Counted from the stretch's first letter, positions 27,787 through 37,211 are shown. The stretch: DNA of 64,000 nucleotides from Subtercola frigoramans (GCF_016907385.1 NZ_JAFBBU010000001.1:806001-870000); one strand, 5' to 3'. The notes: a model not told the origin generated them from the letters alone. Made by a program: numbers and translations.

Positions 27787-29067
27787 TTAAGAAGTGAGGG
27801 TGGTGAGGAGCTGCTGTAGCGCTTGTTGTTCCTTTGCCGGATCGGGTGTTTGTGCGCGTACGGATTTGAGCACGGGGTCGATCTGCTTGTCGAGGAATGT
27901 CCATGCCCGGCAGTCGGCAGCGTTGAGTTCTGGTTGGTTGTCGTCCCAGGTTGTTTCAAGATCTGTGGCGCGGGCGGCGGCACCTGTTTGATCGTTCTGG
28001 GTGACCAGGGTGAGCGTGTCAGTGACGATTGTTGTGAGCTCGTCGACATTCGTGGCGGGGTAGTTCGCCTTAACCGCAGCTTGCGCTTCGGACTGGGACA
28101 AAGCGGTGGAGGTATCCGAGCACGAGGGGGCCGCTGCTTCGTCTGCGAGGGCGCTTGTGTGGGGAAGGTTACTGGTGGTGATAAGAAGCGCTACTGTTGC
28201 AGCGGCAACGGCGACCAGGATGACCGCGGAGGCGCGTCGCCTGACGGGAGAGGCGGGCCTTTCGGCGTCGGTGTGGGGTTCGGCTTCGGCGTTCTGGTCG
28301 ACATCTGTTTTAGTGATCGAGAGGTAGACGACGGTTGCGAGGATTGCGGCGAGGAAGATGATGCTCGTCACCAGCGTGCCGAGCCCGATGCCGCCTTCGG
28401 CTGGTGTGAGTCCGAGCCAGTCTCCGATGTTCGCCCCGAGGGGACGGGTGAGGATGTACGCGATCCAGAATGTGAGCACGGGGTTCGCGCCAAAGCGCCA
28501 GAGGGCTGCGACGATCGCGATCAGTACCAGCGGTAACAGGATCGATGCGCCTGGTCCCCATCCGGTGAGCTCGAGTGTGCAGTCGCCGAGGGCAGTGCCG
28601 AGGGCGAACGTGACGAGCACGGTGAGCCAGTAGAAAGCTTCTCGCGGCGCGGTCACGATGCTGTGGATGGAAAGGGTGCGTTCTTTGACGAACCAGATCG
28701 CGAAGACGATGGCAAGTGCTCCGGAGAAGATTGCGGCGCTGACTCCGAGTGGCACACCGGCCTGGTCGGTGAGGATGTCGGTGTACAGGGTTCCCGTGAT
28801 GCTCATCACGACCACGGTCAGCCAATACACGCCTGGCTGGTATCGCCGACGCGTCATTTGGAGCGTCAGAACCGCAGCCGTCACGACAGTGAAGATTATC
28901 GCCGTGCTGACTAGGCCCACTCCGAGCGCGACGTTGATGAAGTCGGCGAAGGTTTCCCCAACGGTCGTGCACAGAATCTTGATGATCCAGAACCAGATGG
29001 TGATCGCTGGAACTTTACTGAGCATGTGTCGTGCGGAGTACGCCGTGGGCTCGAGGGATGTGGTCAT
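27787..29067 (-). CDS. DUF347/COG4705 membrane protein with extra extracytoplasmic domain
   Basis: A 426-aa protein. The first 250 residues hold four DUF347 repeats, each with a G-[TD]-x-x-[GA]-D/E-type helix: FWIIKILCTTVGETFADF, VVMSITGTLYTDILTD, FALGTALGDCTLELTG and ILTRPLGANIGDWLGL. These give roughly eight TM segments. After an acidic linker there is one more TM helix (about 283-303) and a 120-residue, Ala/Thr/Asp-rich, probably extracytoplasmic domain with two Cys (SCSDTS and DCRAW). DUF347 proteins are of unclear function, sometimes linked to metal resistance. It lies downstream of a sensor kinase on the same strand. Confidence 0.7.
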   Translation of the reverse strand: MTTSLEPTAYSARHMLSKVPAITIWFWIIKILCTTVGETFADFINVALGVGLVSTAIIFTVVTAAVLTLQMTRRRYQPGVYWLTVVVMSITGTLYTDILTDQAGVPLGVSAAIFSGALAIVFAIWFVKERTLSIHSIVTAPREAFYWLTVLVTFALGTALGDCTLELTGWGPGASILLPLVLIAIVAALWRFGANPVLTFWIAYILTRPLGANIGDWLGLTPAEGGIGLGTLVTSIIFLAAILATVVYLSITKTDVDQNAEAEPHTDAERPASPVRRRASAVILVAVAAATVALLITTSNLPHTSALADEAAAPSCSDTSTALSQSEAQAAVKANYPATNVDELTTIVTDTLTLVTQNDQTGAAARATDLETTWDDNQPELNAADCRAWTFLDKQIDPVLKSVRAQTPDPAKEQQALQQLLTTLTS

Positions 29068-29393
29068 GCGATGGATGCTAATGAACCTCCGAAAAGCAGC
29101 GTCTGAGCGTCACCTGATAAGCCTGAGTGCGTGTACAGAATCTTGGGCCAGATTTCCCTGTCCTGGACGGCCGGACCGGACCGCGAGCACCGTTCATAGG
29201 TGAAGTTCCTGATCAACGCCGCTAAAATCGTTGGCTGCCTGAATAGATGCTGCCCGGGGGTTCCCAGCTGCCCACAAGGTATGGGAGAGGCGGCATCCGA
29301 ATCGTCCTCACGGTGGTCTCATTTTCGGCTCTGGGACGCCGCCCGGTCCAGGCCTCGCCACAGGGCGGCGCAGCGGTTTCTCAGTGAAATCGG
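29068..29393. other. Intergenic gap of 326 bp
   Basis: Lies between the kinase gene and the DUF347 gene. Short open frames are present but none has a good start, Shine-Dalgarno sequence or recognisable product. The GCCGCC/GGCGGC-rich stretch around 29339-29370 may form a weak hairpin after the kinase gene. Confidence 0.4.
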
Positions 29394-30341
29394 TCAGCGT
29401 GCATCGGTGGGTATTTCCAGCGTCACTCGGGTTCCGTGTCCTTCGTTCGACGCCAATTTCACGGTTCCGTGGTGGGCTTCGATGATTTGTTTCACGAGCG
29501 CCAGGCCGAGGCCCTGGCCGGGCAATGTTCGAGATGTTTCCGCGCGCCAGAATCGTTCGAACGCGTGCGTTTTTTCTCCAGAAGTCAAACCCGTACCGGT
29601 GTCCGTGACCACGATGCGTGCGTGGTCTGCGTGCTCCGAAACGGTCACCGACACCTTACTTTTGGGAGGGGAGAATTTCAGGGCATTGTCGATGATGTTG
29701 CCCACAGCACGGATCAGGAGGTCGTCGGAGCCGTACACGATCACGTCGCTGCCTGTGACGGTGAGCCTGCCGGTCTGGGGTCCGCGCGAGTAGGAGTCGA
29801 CCGCCCGATCGACGACCGTGCCGAGGCTGACGGGCTGAAACGCGGTCATCAACGTGGCCGTGTTGGCGCGCGTCAGAAGCAGCAGGTCGCTTGTGAGTGT
29901 GTTGAGGTGATCGACTTCATCAAGTGCGGTGGTGATTGCGGTGACGTACTCGTCCCGGGGGCGCGGGCGGCTGATGACGAGTTCCAATTCGCCTTGGATG
30001 ATACTCAGCGGCGTGCGGAACTCGTGCGAGGCGTCGTCGACGAAACGCTGTTGAGCTTCGAATCCTCGGCGGGCAGGCCTGAGCACGAGGCGGACCATGA
30101 GGAAGCAGATGACGGGCAGCACGATCACGAGTGCCAGGTAGCCGGTCGCGAGTCCGAAGCGGAGGTCCGCGAAGCTTTGCTCGGCAGCATCCACGGCACT
30201 GTTGCCGGTGTTGAGGGCGCTGTCGTAGTCGAAGGAGCTGACCACGAAAAGGTATACCCCGGCAGCGAATGCTCCGAAAAGTACCAAGAGGATCAGCGTG
30301 AACACCACTGTCAGGCGTATCGTCGCCTGTCTGAAGATCAT
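29394..30341 (-). CDS. Two-component sensor histidine kinase
   Basis: A 315-aa membrane kinase. Two TM helices (about residues 10-33 and 63-86) enclose a short 30-residue external loop. The phospho-acceptor is His106 in DDASHEFRTPL. The ATP-binding domain has NIIDNALKFS (N box), DTGTGL (G1), FERFWRAE (F box) and GQGLGLALV (G2). With so small an external loop it may sense within the membrane or through the neighbouring ABC transporter. Its start overlaps the response-regulator stop by 4 bp. Confidence 0.93.
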   Translation of the reverse strand: MIFRQATIRLTVVFTLILLVLFGAFAAGVYLFVVSSFDYDSALNTGNSAVDAAEQSFADLRFGLATGYLALVIVLPVICFLMVRLVLRPARRGFEAQQRFVDDASHEFRTPLSIIQGELELVISRPRPRDEYVTAITTALDEVDHLNTLTSDLLLLTRANTATLMTAFQPVSLGTVVDRAVDSYSRGPQTGRLTVTGSDVIVYGSDDLLIRAVGNIIDNALKFSPPKSKVSVTVSEHADHARIVVTDTGTGLTSGEKTHAFERFWRAETSRTLPGQGLGLALVKQIIEAHHGTVKLASNEGHGTRVTLEIPTDAR

Positions 30342-31018
30342 GCTCCCGGCTCCACCGAATAACCCATGCCGCGGTGGGTGCGAATGAAATCGGCTTCACT
30401 CGGCTCGTTGACCTTCTGCCTGATATACCGGATGTACGTCTGCACCACGTTGCTGTACCCCTCGTAGTTGCCATCCCACGCGTGGTCGATGAGTTCGGAG
30501 GCACTGACAATCGTCCCGGCGTTTCGCATCAGGTATTCCAGAACCGCGAATTCCTTGCTCGTCAAAGCAATGGTTCGATCCCCCCGGCTCGCTGCACGAG
30601 TTGCTGGGTTGAGAGAAACACTCCCCACGGTGACGATGGGATGATCGGCTCGCGGGGCCCTTCGCAGGAGTGCACGGACGCGCGCTAAGAGTTCTTGCAG
30701 GTGGAACGGTTTCGTCAGGTAGTCGTCCGCGCCGGCGTCCAGCCCGCTGACCCGGTTGCGCGGCGAATCGACGGCCGTGAGCATCAGTATGGGTACGTCC
30801 CTGTTCTCTGCCCGGATCAGTCGACACACCTCCATCCCTCCGCCTGGCAACCCGGGGAGCAGCAAATCGAGCAGAACGAGATCATATTTCTCGACAGAGA
30901 ACGCCTCCATCGCCGCCGACGTGGAATGAGTAACGTCGACCGCGTACCCAGCTTCACCCAAGGCGCGCCGGAGAACGTCAGCGATTCTCAGATCATCTTC
31001 GACAACCAGAATTCTCAT
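30338..31018 (-). CDS. OmpR/PhoB-family response regulator
   Basis: A 226-aa regulator. The receiver domain has acidic pocket VEDD (residues 6-9), phospho-acceptor Asp51 in LVLLDLLLPG and the switch Thr/Lys (MLTAVD, TKPF). The C-terminal winged helix contains ALTSKEFAVLEYLMRNAG and SNVVQTYIRYIRQKV. It is paired with the kinase downstream and lies 25 bp after the ABC ATPase gene. The likely targets are the ABC transporter genes just upstream. Confidence 0.95.
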   Translation of the reverse strand: MRILVVEDDLRIADVLRRALGEAGYAVDVTHSTSAAMEAFSVEKYDLVLLDLLLPGLPGGGMEVCRLIRAENRDVPILMLTAVDSPRNRVSGLDAGADDYLTKPFHLQELLARVRALLRRAPRADHPIVTVGSVSLNPATRAASRGDRTIALTSKEFAVLEYLMRNAGTIVSASELIDHAWDGNYEGYSNVVQTYIRYIRQKVNEPSEADFIRTHRGMGYSVEPGA

Positions 31019-31043
31019 AGCTGCACGGTAACCTACGACGCGC

Positions 31044-31733
31044 CTAGACTTCCGCGCCAGAAACGAGTCGGCCGCCGTCGAGGGTCAGGATGCGTCCCGC
31101 GCGGGACGCAACCTGGCGGTCGTGGGTCACCATCACTAGCGTCACCTTCTGTTCTTCGCAGATGCGTTGCAACAGGCTCACGATCTCGTCACGCATCCTC
31201 TCATCGAGGTTCCCGGTTGGTTCATCTGCCAGGATGACATCCGGGTTCTTGACCAACGCTCGCGCAATGGCCACTCGTTGCTGCTGGCCTCCGGAGAGCG
31301 CCGCCGGCAGGTGATTGACTCGGTCACCGAGCCCCACCCGCCCGAGCGCTTCCCGGGCGCGAGCGTGCGCAACGGGCCCGCGCACCCCGATCGGGCGAAG
31401 CGCGGCAACCACATTGTTGACAGCCGTGAGAGTCGGAATGAGGTTGAAGCTTTGAAAGACGAACCCGATTCGATTCGCGCGAATCCCGGAAAGTCTCTGC
31501 TCTGACAGGGCCCCAAGATCAAGCGCACCAGAATCAGCGCTGAGCGTGACCGTTCCCGATGTTGGTTGCTCCAGAGCACCGAGCAGTTGCAGCAACGTGG
31601 ACTTCCCGCCGCCGGTCGGACCCTGAACGGCCACCCATTCCCCATCTCCGATTTCCAGCGACACCCCGTCTAGAGCAGTCACGGCGCCGTCCCGGCTGCG
31701 GTACGACTTCGATACGTTCACGAGCTCATACAT
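31044..31733 (-). CDS. ABC transporter ATP-binding protein, MacB/LolD type
   Basis: A 229-aa ATPase: Walker A GPTGGGKST (38-46), Q-loop FQSFNLIPTLTAVNNV, signature ALSGGQQQRVAIARAL, Walker B VILADEPTGNLD and H-loop VMVTHD. The Walker A has Thr-Gly-Gly in place of the more common Ser-Gly-Ser-Gly. The NLD form is typical of the type VII (MacB/FtsE-like) mechanotransmission family. It pairs with the FtsX-like permease 7 bp upstream. Confidence 0.95.
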   Translation of the reverse strand: MYELVNVSKSYRSRDGAVTALDGVSLEIGDGEWVAVQGPTGGGKSTLLQLLGALEQPTSGTVTLSADSGALDLGALSEQRLSGIRANRIGFVFQSFNLIPTLTAVNNVVAALRPIGVRGPVAHARAREALGRVGLGDRVNHLPAALSGGQQQRVAIARALVKNPDVILADEPTGNLDERMRDEIVSLLQRICEEQKVTLVMVTHDRQVASRAGRILTLDGGRLVSGAEV

Positions 31734-31740
31734 GGGTTCT

Positions 31741-33132
31741 CTACTCCGCGCTTCGAAGCGCTTCAGATGGGCGAAGGCGGGCGACTCTCAGAGAGCCCGC
31801 GATCGAGGAAACCAGAGCCGCGCCGATCGACAGGCCAACCACCACGGGCACCAGAGCAGCAGGAAACGGCGACGTGAGGGGAATCTGTGCGGATGCCCCA
31901 GACGTTGACAGGGTGGCCGCGAACGACGGCGCGAAAGCGTTGACCACCAGGATGCTCACAGCACCCAGGGCGAGCCCGACGACTGTGCCGAAAATCGCTT
32001 CCACCACCGCCTCACCGGCAACCTGCGAAGAGACTTGCCAGTTCTTCCACCCGAGAGCCTTGAGCGTTCCGAATTCGCGGGTGCGGCGGGTGACGCCGGC
32101 GACGGTGAAGAGTGCGGCGAGAAGAGTTGCAGCCGCAAAGGCAATGACGCTCAACCACAAACCCAGCGTGCGGCTCAAATCGTTGGCCGTCGTCAACGAA
32201 CCGGTTACGCTACCCGCCAGCTCTGACTGAGTTTCAACAACCGTTTCCGGAAGCGCCGACTTCAACGCTTGCTGAATCGAGCCAACATCGGATGCGGACG
32301 CTGCTTTGACGTAGACATGGGTGATCTGGCCCGGCAGGCCACTCAAAGTCTGCGCAACATCCAACGGCAGGTACGCATTCGCCCGCGTCGGAGTGCCAGT
32401 CGAGGACGCAGTCACCAATCCGACAATGGGTATGTCGACGCCGCCGATGTTCACCGGACCCCCGACACTGAGCTGGTTTTCTTTCGCATACGCCTCGTCA
32501 ACTAACGCCACCCGCTGTCCGACATCCGCGATTGTCAATGCCCGACCCGCGGTGACCGTCGTCGATGCGAGAGGGCCAGCGTCGGCTTCGTGCGCCACGT
32601 CGATACCAGCAACGCTGAAGGTATCGACGCCGAACGAGCTCCCACCCGCACCATCGGCCCCGGTCGGGCCGTCGGCAGCGACGCCATCCCCCGAAGCGGG
32701 TGGGAGGTTCCCGGTAATGTCAGGGATCACACCACTGAAGTCGTAATTGTCGAGCATCAGAACCGACTCGACTGACGACACCGATGGGACTGCGCCCACC
32801 GTGGCGGTTTGTGACATATCCGATGTCGCCAGTCCTCGGGCAACGGCAAGCTTGCTTTGAACGAACTGCGTCGAACCGCCCGCTGAAGCACCGTCCGCCT
32901 TGCCGAAATTGAACGTCGGTGCAGCCGATCCGGGCGCGGCTGGCCGCGTCACCGTAATGTCCGTACCAACGCCGTACAGTGACGCCACCGCATCTGATTG
33001 TGCCGCCTTCAACCCGAGCGCGACACCACCGATCACGATCACGACCGCAACAGCAACCGCGATCCCGAGGATCACCGTGGCGGCTTGCCGCCATCGATGG
33101 CCGAGTTCACGAAGAATATACCCAACCCACAT
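31741..33132 (-). CDS. FtsX/MacB-type ABC permease
   Basis: A 463-aa permease with four TM helices: one N-terminal (ATVILGIAVAVAVVIVIGG), a large external MacB-type periplasmic-core domain, then three C-terminal helices in an FtsX domain (LWLSVIAFAAATLLAALF, VVGLALGAVSILVV, AALVPVVVGLSIGAALV). The external domain carries a Gly/Ala/Asp-rich loop near residue 165. The ATG at 33132 was chosen because GGAGGAG sits 6 bp upstream; the longer frame to 33306 adds residues without homology. Such transporters usually act in envelope stress or peptide resistance, often controlled by an adjacent two-component system as here. Confidence 0.9.
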   Translation of the reverse strand: MWVGYILRELGHRWRQAATVILGIAVAVAVVIVIGGVALGLKAAQSDAVASLYGVGTDITVTRPAAPGSAAPTFNFGKADGASAGGSTQFVQSKLAVARGLATSDMSQTATVGAVPSVSSVESVLMLDNYDFSGVIPDITGNLPPASGDGVAADGPTGADGAGGSSFGVDTFSVAGIDVAHEADAGPLASTTVTAGRALTIADVGQRVALVDEAYAKENQLSVGGPVNIGGVDIPIVGLVTASSTGTPTRANAYLPLDVAQTLSGLPGQITHVYVKAASASDVGSIQQALKSALPETVVETQSELAGSVTGSLTTANDLSRTLGLWLSVIAFAAATLLAALFTVAGVTRRTREFGTLKALGWKNWQVSSQVAGEAVVEAIFGTVVGLALGAVSILVVNAFAPSFAATLSTSGASAQIPLTSPFPAALVPVVVGLSIGAALVSSIAGSLRVARLRPSEALRSAE

Positions 33133-33371
33133 GCCACTCTCCTCCGGTGTAGACCCGCTCACGGCCCATGGCCAAAAGTAGACTCCGCTCAGTGAGACCA
33201 ACGTGAGAACGAACTCGGAGAGACATTCGCTCAGATCGGGTGCCCTCAAGAAGCCCCGAACCTGGTCAATCATGTGATTCACAGTGTTACTCATGGGTTC
33301 GAACATGTCCGCTGGTTATGCTCACCGCTGGCCCAGTGTGGTCTTTGAGAAAATTCGAGTCGGGAGGTCTT
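33133..33371. promoter_or_regulatory. Divergent intergenic region, possible response-regulator site
   Basis: This 239-bp region separates the leftward ABC/two-component operon from the rightward lipoprotein gene. GTGAGA is repeated at 33192 and 33203, 11 bp apart and in the same orientation (GTGAGACCAAC then GTGAGAACGAAC), which is the arrangement bound by OmpR/PhoB dimers. Confidence 0.35.
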
Positions 33372-33944
33372 GTGCGAACTCGTACAACCTCGGTAATCCC
33401 GGTGGCACTATCGGCAGTTCTCCTCACCGTCACAGCAGGATGCTCGTCCATCCCCTTCGCAACGGGATCCCTTTCGCATGGCAGAGCGGTCAGCTGCCCG
33501 GCCGCCGCCGTGGTTGACGTTGGTACGATCGCGGTGCCGGCAGGCCCGATCGGTGGGTATTGTCAACCCGAACTCGTCAACGCGGCCCACATCATCAACG
33601 CCGGTCGTGATGCCGGAGTCGGCGTGCACACCCAAGCCGTCGGTGTCATGACAGCCATGGGTGAATCAGGCCTTGTCAACCTCGATTATGGCGATGCCGC
33701 TGGCGCCGACAGTCGCGGACTGTTTCAACAACGAGACAACGGAGCGTGGGGATCGCTGGCCGATCGAATGAACCCGTACACGGCCGCCACCAACTTCTTC
33801 GACGCCTTGATGAAAGTTCCCGGATGGGTCAGCCTCACCCCCACCCAGGCCGCACACGCCGTGCAAGTCAACGCCGACCCGGACTACTACACGAGCTACT
33901 GGACAAGCGCCCGAACGGTGGTCACAGCCCTCACGCCCGGCTAG
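33372..33944 (+). CDS. Lipoprotein with lysozyme-like domain
   Basis: A 190-aa protein. The GTG start at 33372 is preceded by GGGAGG. A signal peptide (RTRTTSVIPVALSAVLLTV) ends in a lipobox TAGC, so the mature protein should be anchored outside the membrane. The remaining domain has MTAMGESGLVNLDYGD, then SRGLFQQRDNGAWG and NPYTAATNFFDALMKVPGW. This is the Glu-Ser, GLFQ and Ala-rich pattern of lysozyme-like/lytic-transglycosylase folds, with Glu in GESG as probable catalytic acid. Such short enzymes remodel peptidoglycan, often in conjugation or secretion settings. It may be controlled with the divergent ABC operon. Confidence 0.75.
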   Translation: MRTRTTSVIPVALSAVLLTVTAGCSSIPFATGSLSHGRAVSCPAAAVVDVGTIAVPAGPIGGYCQPELVNAAHIINAGRDAGVGVHTQAVGVMTAMGESGLVNLDYGDAAGADSRGLFQQRDNGAWGSLADRMNPYTAATNFFDALMKVPGWVSLTPTQAAHAVQVNADPDYYTSYWTSARTVVTALTPG

Positions 33945-34724
33945 CCCGACGCGAAGCCTCGCACCCTCAATCATTTTTCGGATCACCACCTGATGGGAAT
34001 TCAGCACTGGTCCCGAACACGCCTCGATTGATGGGCAAACGCTCGAGGGGCAAGGCGTGTCCGTAATCCTTGGGGATGACAAAGGGATCGCTCGGTCGGG
34101 CGATGCCATCTAATCAACGGGTTCATAGTGTGAGGGTTGTACCTCGCGCAAATGCCAGAACTGAAGTGCATGGGACGGGTTCGACTCAGATGACAAGGAA
34201 ACACGATGCACGATCTTCTCCACGATGCCGTCAAAGCGACAACCCTCGCTGCGGCTATCTGGCTTCCACTGTCGGTCGCTGTCGCCGTGCTGATCGGGCG
34301 GATGGTTCACGCCCGCGAAACCGAGTCGCACACGCGCCCATAGACCCGAGCCTGCTCCCCTCGAGCCTGTTCCATCCGGGTCTGTACGATTTTCGGTTTG
34401 ACTCCTGACAAGGAGGAACAGACCGGCCTGGAAAAGGAGTGGACTGAGCACCTCGGCCATGAACACGGTGGCGTATTTCTTGCCGTGAACATGCGTATCG
34501 GGGCAAGGTCGAAGACGGTGACTGAGATGGTCAAGTTCAGATTCAGGTTTGCAGGGATCGTGACGGGTCGACTGAGCGGGTGATGGTACTTAGCGGAAAC
34601 GCCGCTTGGACGAAACACAGACTTAATGTCGACGAAATCGCTGGGCAATGGCCCGCGACAAGGATTGGCACATCACCTGTCGATTGACAGGTATTGGATG
34701 CTCCGCTTGTGAAAGGCGTTTGTT
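33945..34724. other. 780-bp region without an assigned gene except one small ORF
   Basis: Apart from the small membrane ORF at 34206, I see no recognisable gene. An open frame at 34398-34583 lacks a good start and family resemblance. I looked for a guanidine-I riboswitch before the permease gene and did not see its conserved ACTAGGG-type and CCGAGAG-type elements. Confidence 0.4.
34206..34343 (+). CDS. Small single-span membrane protein (45 aa), unrecognised
   Basis: Forty-five residues starting MHDLLHDAVKATT, with one hydrophobic helix (LAAAIWLPLSVAVAVLIG) and a short polar tail ending ETESHTRP. The ATG is preceded by AAGGAAAC at a workable distance. No family is recognised. It stands alone between the lipoprotein gene and the permease gene, so its support is only the start signal and the clean hydrophobic segment. 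Confidence 0.4.
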   Translation: MHDLLHDAVKATTLAAAIWLPLSVAVAVLIGRMVHARETESHTRP

Positions 34725-36335
34725 ATGAGTGCCACCGAACCAACCCAGCTCCACCCAAGTTCTTCCGTGTCGCCGACTGCGGCGGTGCCTAGGATATATA
34801 AACAGGAGCTACACCGTGGTGTCGGTTCGTTCTCCTCGTTCGCTGCCGGATTTTCCTTTGTCTCTATTCTCACGACGGTTTTCCAGCTCTTCGGACTGGG
34901 CTTCGGGTTCGGCGGTGCCGCGTTTTTCTGGACATGGCCGCTAGTCTTCGCCGGCCAGCTGCTCGTCGCCTTGAACTTCGCGCAGCTCGCTGCGAGTTGG
35001 CCCATTGCGGGCGCCATCTTCCAGTGGACAAGCCGTCTGGCTGGAACGACATTTGGCTGGTTCACCGGGTGGGTGATGATCGTCGGCCAAGTGTTGACGG
35101 TCGCTGTCGCGGCTATCGCCGTGCAGGCCGTGCTGCCGTCGATCTGGGACGGTTTTCAGATTGTGGGCGGTCCGGCGGCCAACCCGGCCCTCACCTCGCC
35201 GACCGGAGCGCAGAACGCCGTGCTTCTCGGAGTGATTCTGCTCGTGATCACGACGATCGTGAATATTTTGAGTGTGCGTCTGATGGCTCTCGCCACGAGC
35301 GTGGGCGTAATCATTGAGATCGTGGGAGTGATCGTGCTCGTTGTTGCGCTCATGCTGCTGCCCGAGCGCAGCCCTGGTGTCGTGTTCACGACCGAGGGTG
35401 CTGCGCCGACGGACAACCCATATATCTGGGCTTGGCTGGCGTCTTCGTTGATGGCCGCGTATGTGCTTGTCGGTTTCGATTCCGCGGGTGAGCTGGCCGA
35501 AGAAACTCACGCTCCGCGAAAAACGATTTCGAAGACGATCATCCGCGCTGTTGTCGTGTCGGGTCTTGGCGGTGCACTGCTGATCATCGGCGCGTTGGTC
35601 GCCGCGCCCAGTCTGACCGATGGCAGCCTCGCGACGGGTGGCATGGCCTACGTGGTCACCGAGCGGCTCGGGCCGTTCCTCGGCCGGCTCATTCTCGTTG
35701 CGGTCGCGATTGCGGTGTTCGCGTGCACGCTGGCGGTTCAGACTGCGGGTTCACGCATGATGTACTCGATGGCCAGAGAGCGTGCCCTGCCGTTTTGGCG
35801 CATCCTGTCGAAGGTCTCACCACGCACCGGCACACCGGTCGCGACGAGCATTGTCGTCGGGGTGGGAGCAGCAATCGCGCTGGGTGTGAATTTCGGGCAA
35901 TCGGCCATCTTCACCGCACTGTCAAGCCTGTGCATCGCGATGTTGTATCTCGCTTACCTGGGGGTGACCGTTCCGCTGCTTGTGCGGCGCGTCCGGCTGC
36001 GCAAGCAGGGCTTCCCACCCGGCGTCGACGAAGACGGCAAACCGCTGTTCAACCTTGGCCGTTGGGGCATCCCGTTGAACGCCATCGCAATCGTCTACCA
36101 GATCGGCATGGTGATCAACCTCGCGTGGCCCCGGACGGAGATCTATGACCTCACCGGCAACACCTGGTGGCTGCAGTGGAGCGCGATTCTGTTTATCGGC
36201 GCGGCGCTGGTCGTCGGCTTCTTCGTACACCGCTTCGTTGTTCGTCGAGCTGGCGGCATCGAACTTGGCCACCTGCCCGCGACGGCCGCTATTGCGGTTG
36301 TCGCCGATTCCGGCGCCGTCGGCTCCGTGGCCTGA
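34725..36335 (+). CDS. APC-superfamily permease, predicted guanidine/urea-type substrate
   Basis: A 536-aa amino-acid/polyamine/organocation transporter with about 12 TM helices. The first TM region starts after a cytosolic RGVGSFSSFAAGFSFVSI segment, which fits the unwound TM1 of the APC fold, and SLMAAYVLVGFDSAGELAEET is the TM6-type motif. It is the first gene of a run of five co-directional genes with short gaps, ending with allophanate hydrolase, so it probably imports the substrate of the carboxylase. Family members next to such operons are annotated as amino-acid or putative urea permeases; guanidinium is the better guess here because of the two DUF1989 genes. Confidence 0.85.
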   Translation: MSATEPTQLHPSSSVSPTAAVPRIYKQELHRGVGSFSSFAAGFSFVSILTTVFQLFGLGFGFGGAAFFWTWPLVFAGQLLVALNFAQLAASWPIAGAIFQWTSRLAGTTFGWFTGWVMIVGQVLTVAVAAIAVQAVLPSIWDGFQIVGGPAANPALTSPTGAQNAVLLGVILLVITTIVNILSVRLMALATSVGVIIEIVGVIVLVVALMLLPERSPGVVFTTEGAAPTDNPYIWAWLASSLMAAYVLVGFDSAGELAEETHAPRKTISKTIIRAVVVSGLGGALLIIGALVAAPSLTDGSLATGGMAYVVTERLGPFLGRLILVAVAIAVFACTLAVQTAGSRMMYSMARERALPFWRILSKVSPRTGTPVATSIVVGVGAAIALGVNFGQSAIFTALSSLCIAMLYLAYLGVTVPLLVRRVRLRKQGFPPGVDEDGKPLFNLGRWGIPLNAIAIVYQIGMVINLAWPRTEIYDLTGNTWWLQWSAILFIGAALVVGFFVHRFVVRRAGGIELGHLPATAAIAVVADSGAVGSVA

Positions 36336-36362
36336 CCGCCCTCGTCAGAAAGAACCTGCTCC

Positions 36363-37211
36363 ATGTCTTCGCCAGTCGAATCCCGCCCCACCGACAGCGT
36401 GCTGTCCGCTCAGGCCGATGCTCGAGCCCGCGCTGCGCTGACCGCCGAGTTCATGCCGTACCTGCCAGCCTCATCATCGCCACACGTTCCCGTGGGCGTT
36501 GAGGCCGAAGCATTGCTCTGGGCAGAGACGGTCGCGCCTGGAGGGTACGCGCACCGGGTCATTGCCCGGGGCACGCGGATTCGTTTCGACGACCCGACGG
36601 GGGCCGCGTGCGCGAACGTCATTCTGTACAACGCGCTAGAGACGAACGAGAGGCTGAATGTCGCCGACACCGTGAAGATTCCGTGGCAGGCCTACCTCGG
36701 CACCGGGCATCCGCTGCTCTCCGGAGACGGTCGGGTACTGGCAACAATCACCGCGGACACCTCCGGTCGGCACGACGCGTTCTGCGGAGCAAGCACCGAG
36801 CTGTTCAACAAACAAAAATACGGAACGGCGGCGCCGGAAGGGCCGGCGCCGTCGGGCCGAGCCCTGTTCACGATGGCCGCAGCGAAACACGGACTCACGG
36901 CTCGCGACCTGCCGCCTAGCATCTCGTTCTTCCAGGGTGTTCGGGTCGACCCGGATGGGAGGTTCGTCTTCACTGGCAGCATCGGCGACCCCTCGTTCGT
37001 GGAACTCACTGCCGAACTGCCATTGGTGGTTCTTGTCGCGAATACCGCGCACCCTCTTGACCCGTCGAGCGACTATCTGGTCGGCCCGTTGCGGGTGCAC
37101 GCGTGGCCCGGCGAAGCAACAAACGAATCAGATGCCCGCTTCACCGCCAGCCCGGAACTGAACCGGGCCTATCTCAACACCCTCGACTATGCAAAGGCGC
37201 GTGCTCTGTGA
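36363..37211 (+). CDS. DUF1989 protein, predicted carboxyguanidine deiminase subunit
   Basis: A 282-aa protein formerly called urea carboxylase-associated. Visible family segments are YAHRVIARGTRIRFDD, CANVILYNALETNERLNVADT, DAFCGAST and FFQGVRVDPDGRFVF. In guanidine-assimilating bacteria two such proteins form a heteromer that deiminates carboxyguanidine to allophanate. The N-terminal 35 residues are extra relative to the core. It overlaps the next DUF1989 gene by 4 bp (GTGA), supporting one complex. I do not assign it to the A or B subunit. Confidence 0.85.
   Translation: MSSPVESRPTDSVLSAQADARARAALTAEFMPYLPASSSPHVPVGVEAEALLWAETVAPGGYAHRVIARGTRIRFDDPTGAACANVILYNALETNERLNVADTVKIPWQAYLGTGHPLLSGDGRVLATITADTSGRHDAFCGASTELFNKQKYGTAAPEGPAPSGRALFTMAAAKHGLTARDLPPSISFFQGVRVDPDGRFVFTGSIGDPSFVELTAELPLVVLVANTAHPLDPSSDYLVGPLRVHAWPGEATNESDARFTASPELNRAYLNTLDYAKARAL

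Noticed and set aside
34344..34724. Guanidine-I (ykkC) riboswitch before the permease gene
   Set aside because: Expected from the gene content, but I could not find the conserved sequence elements by eye. A covariance search would be decisive.
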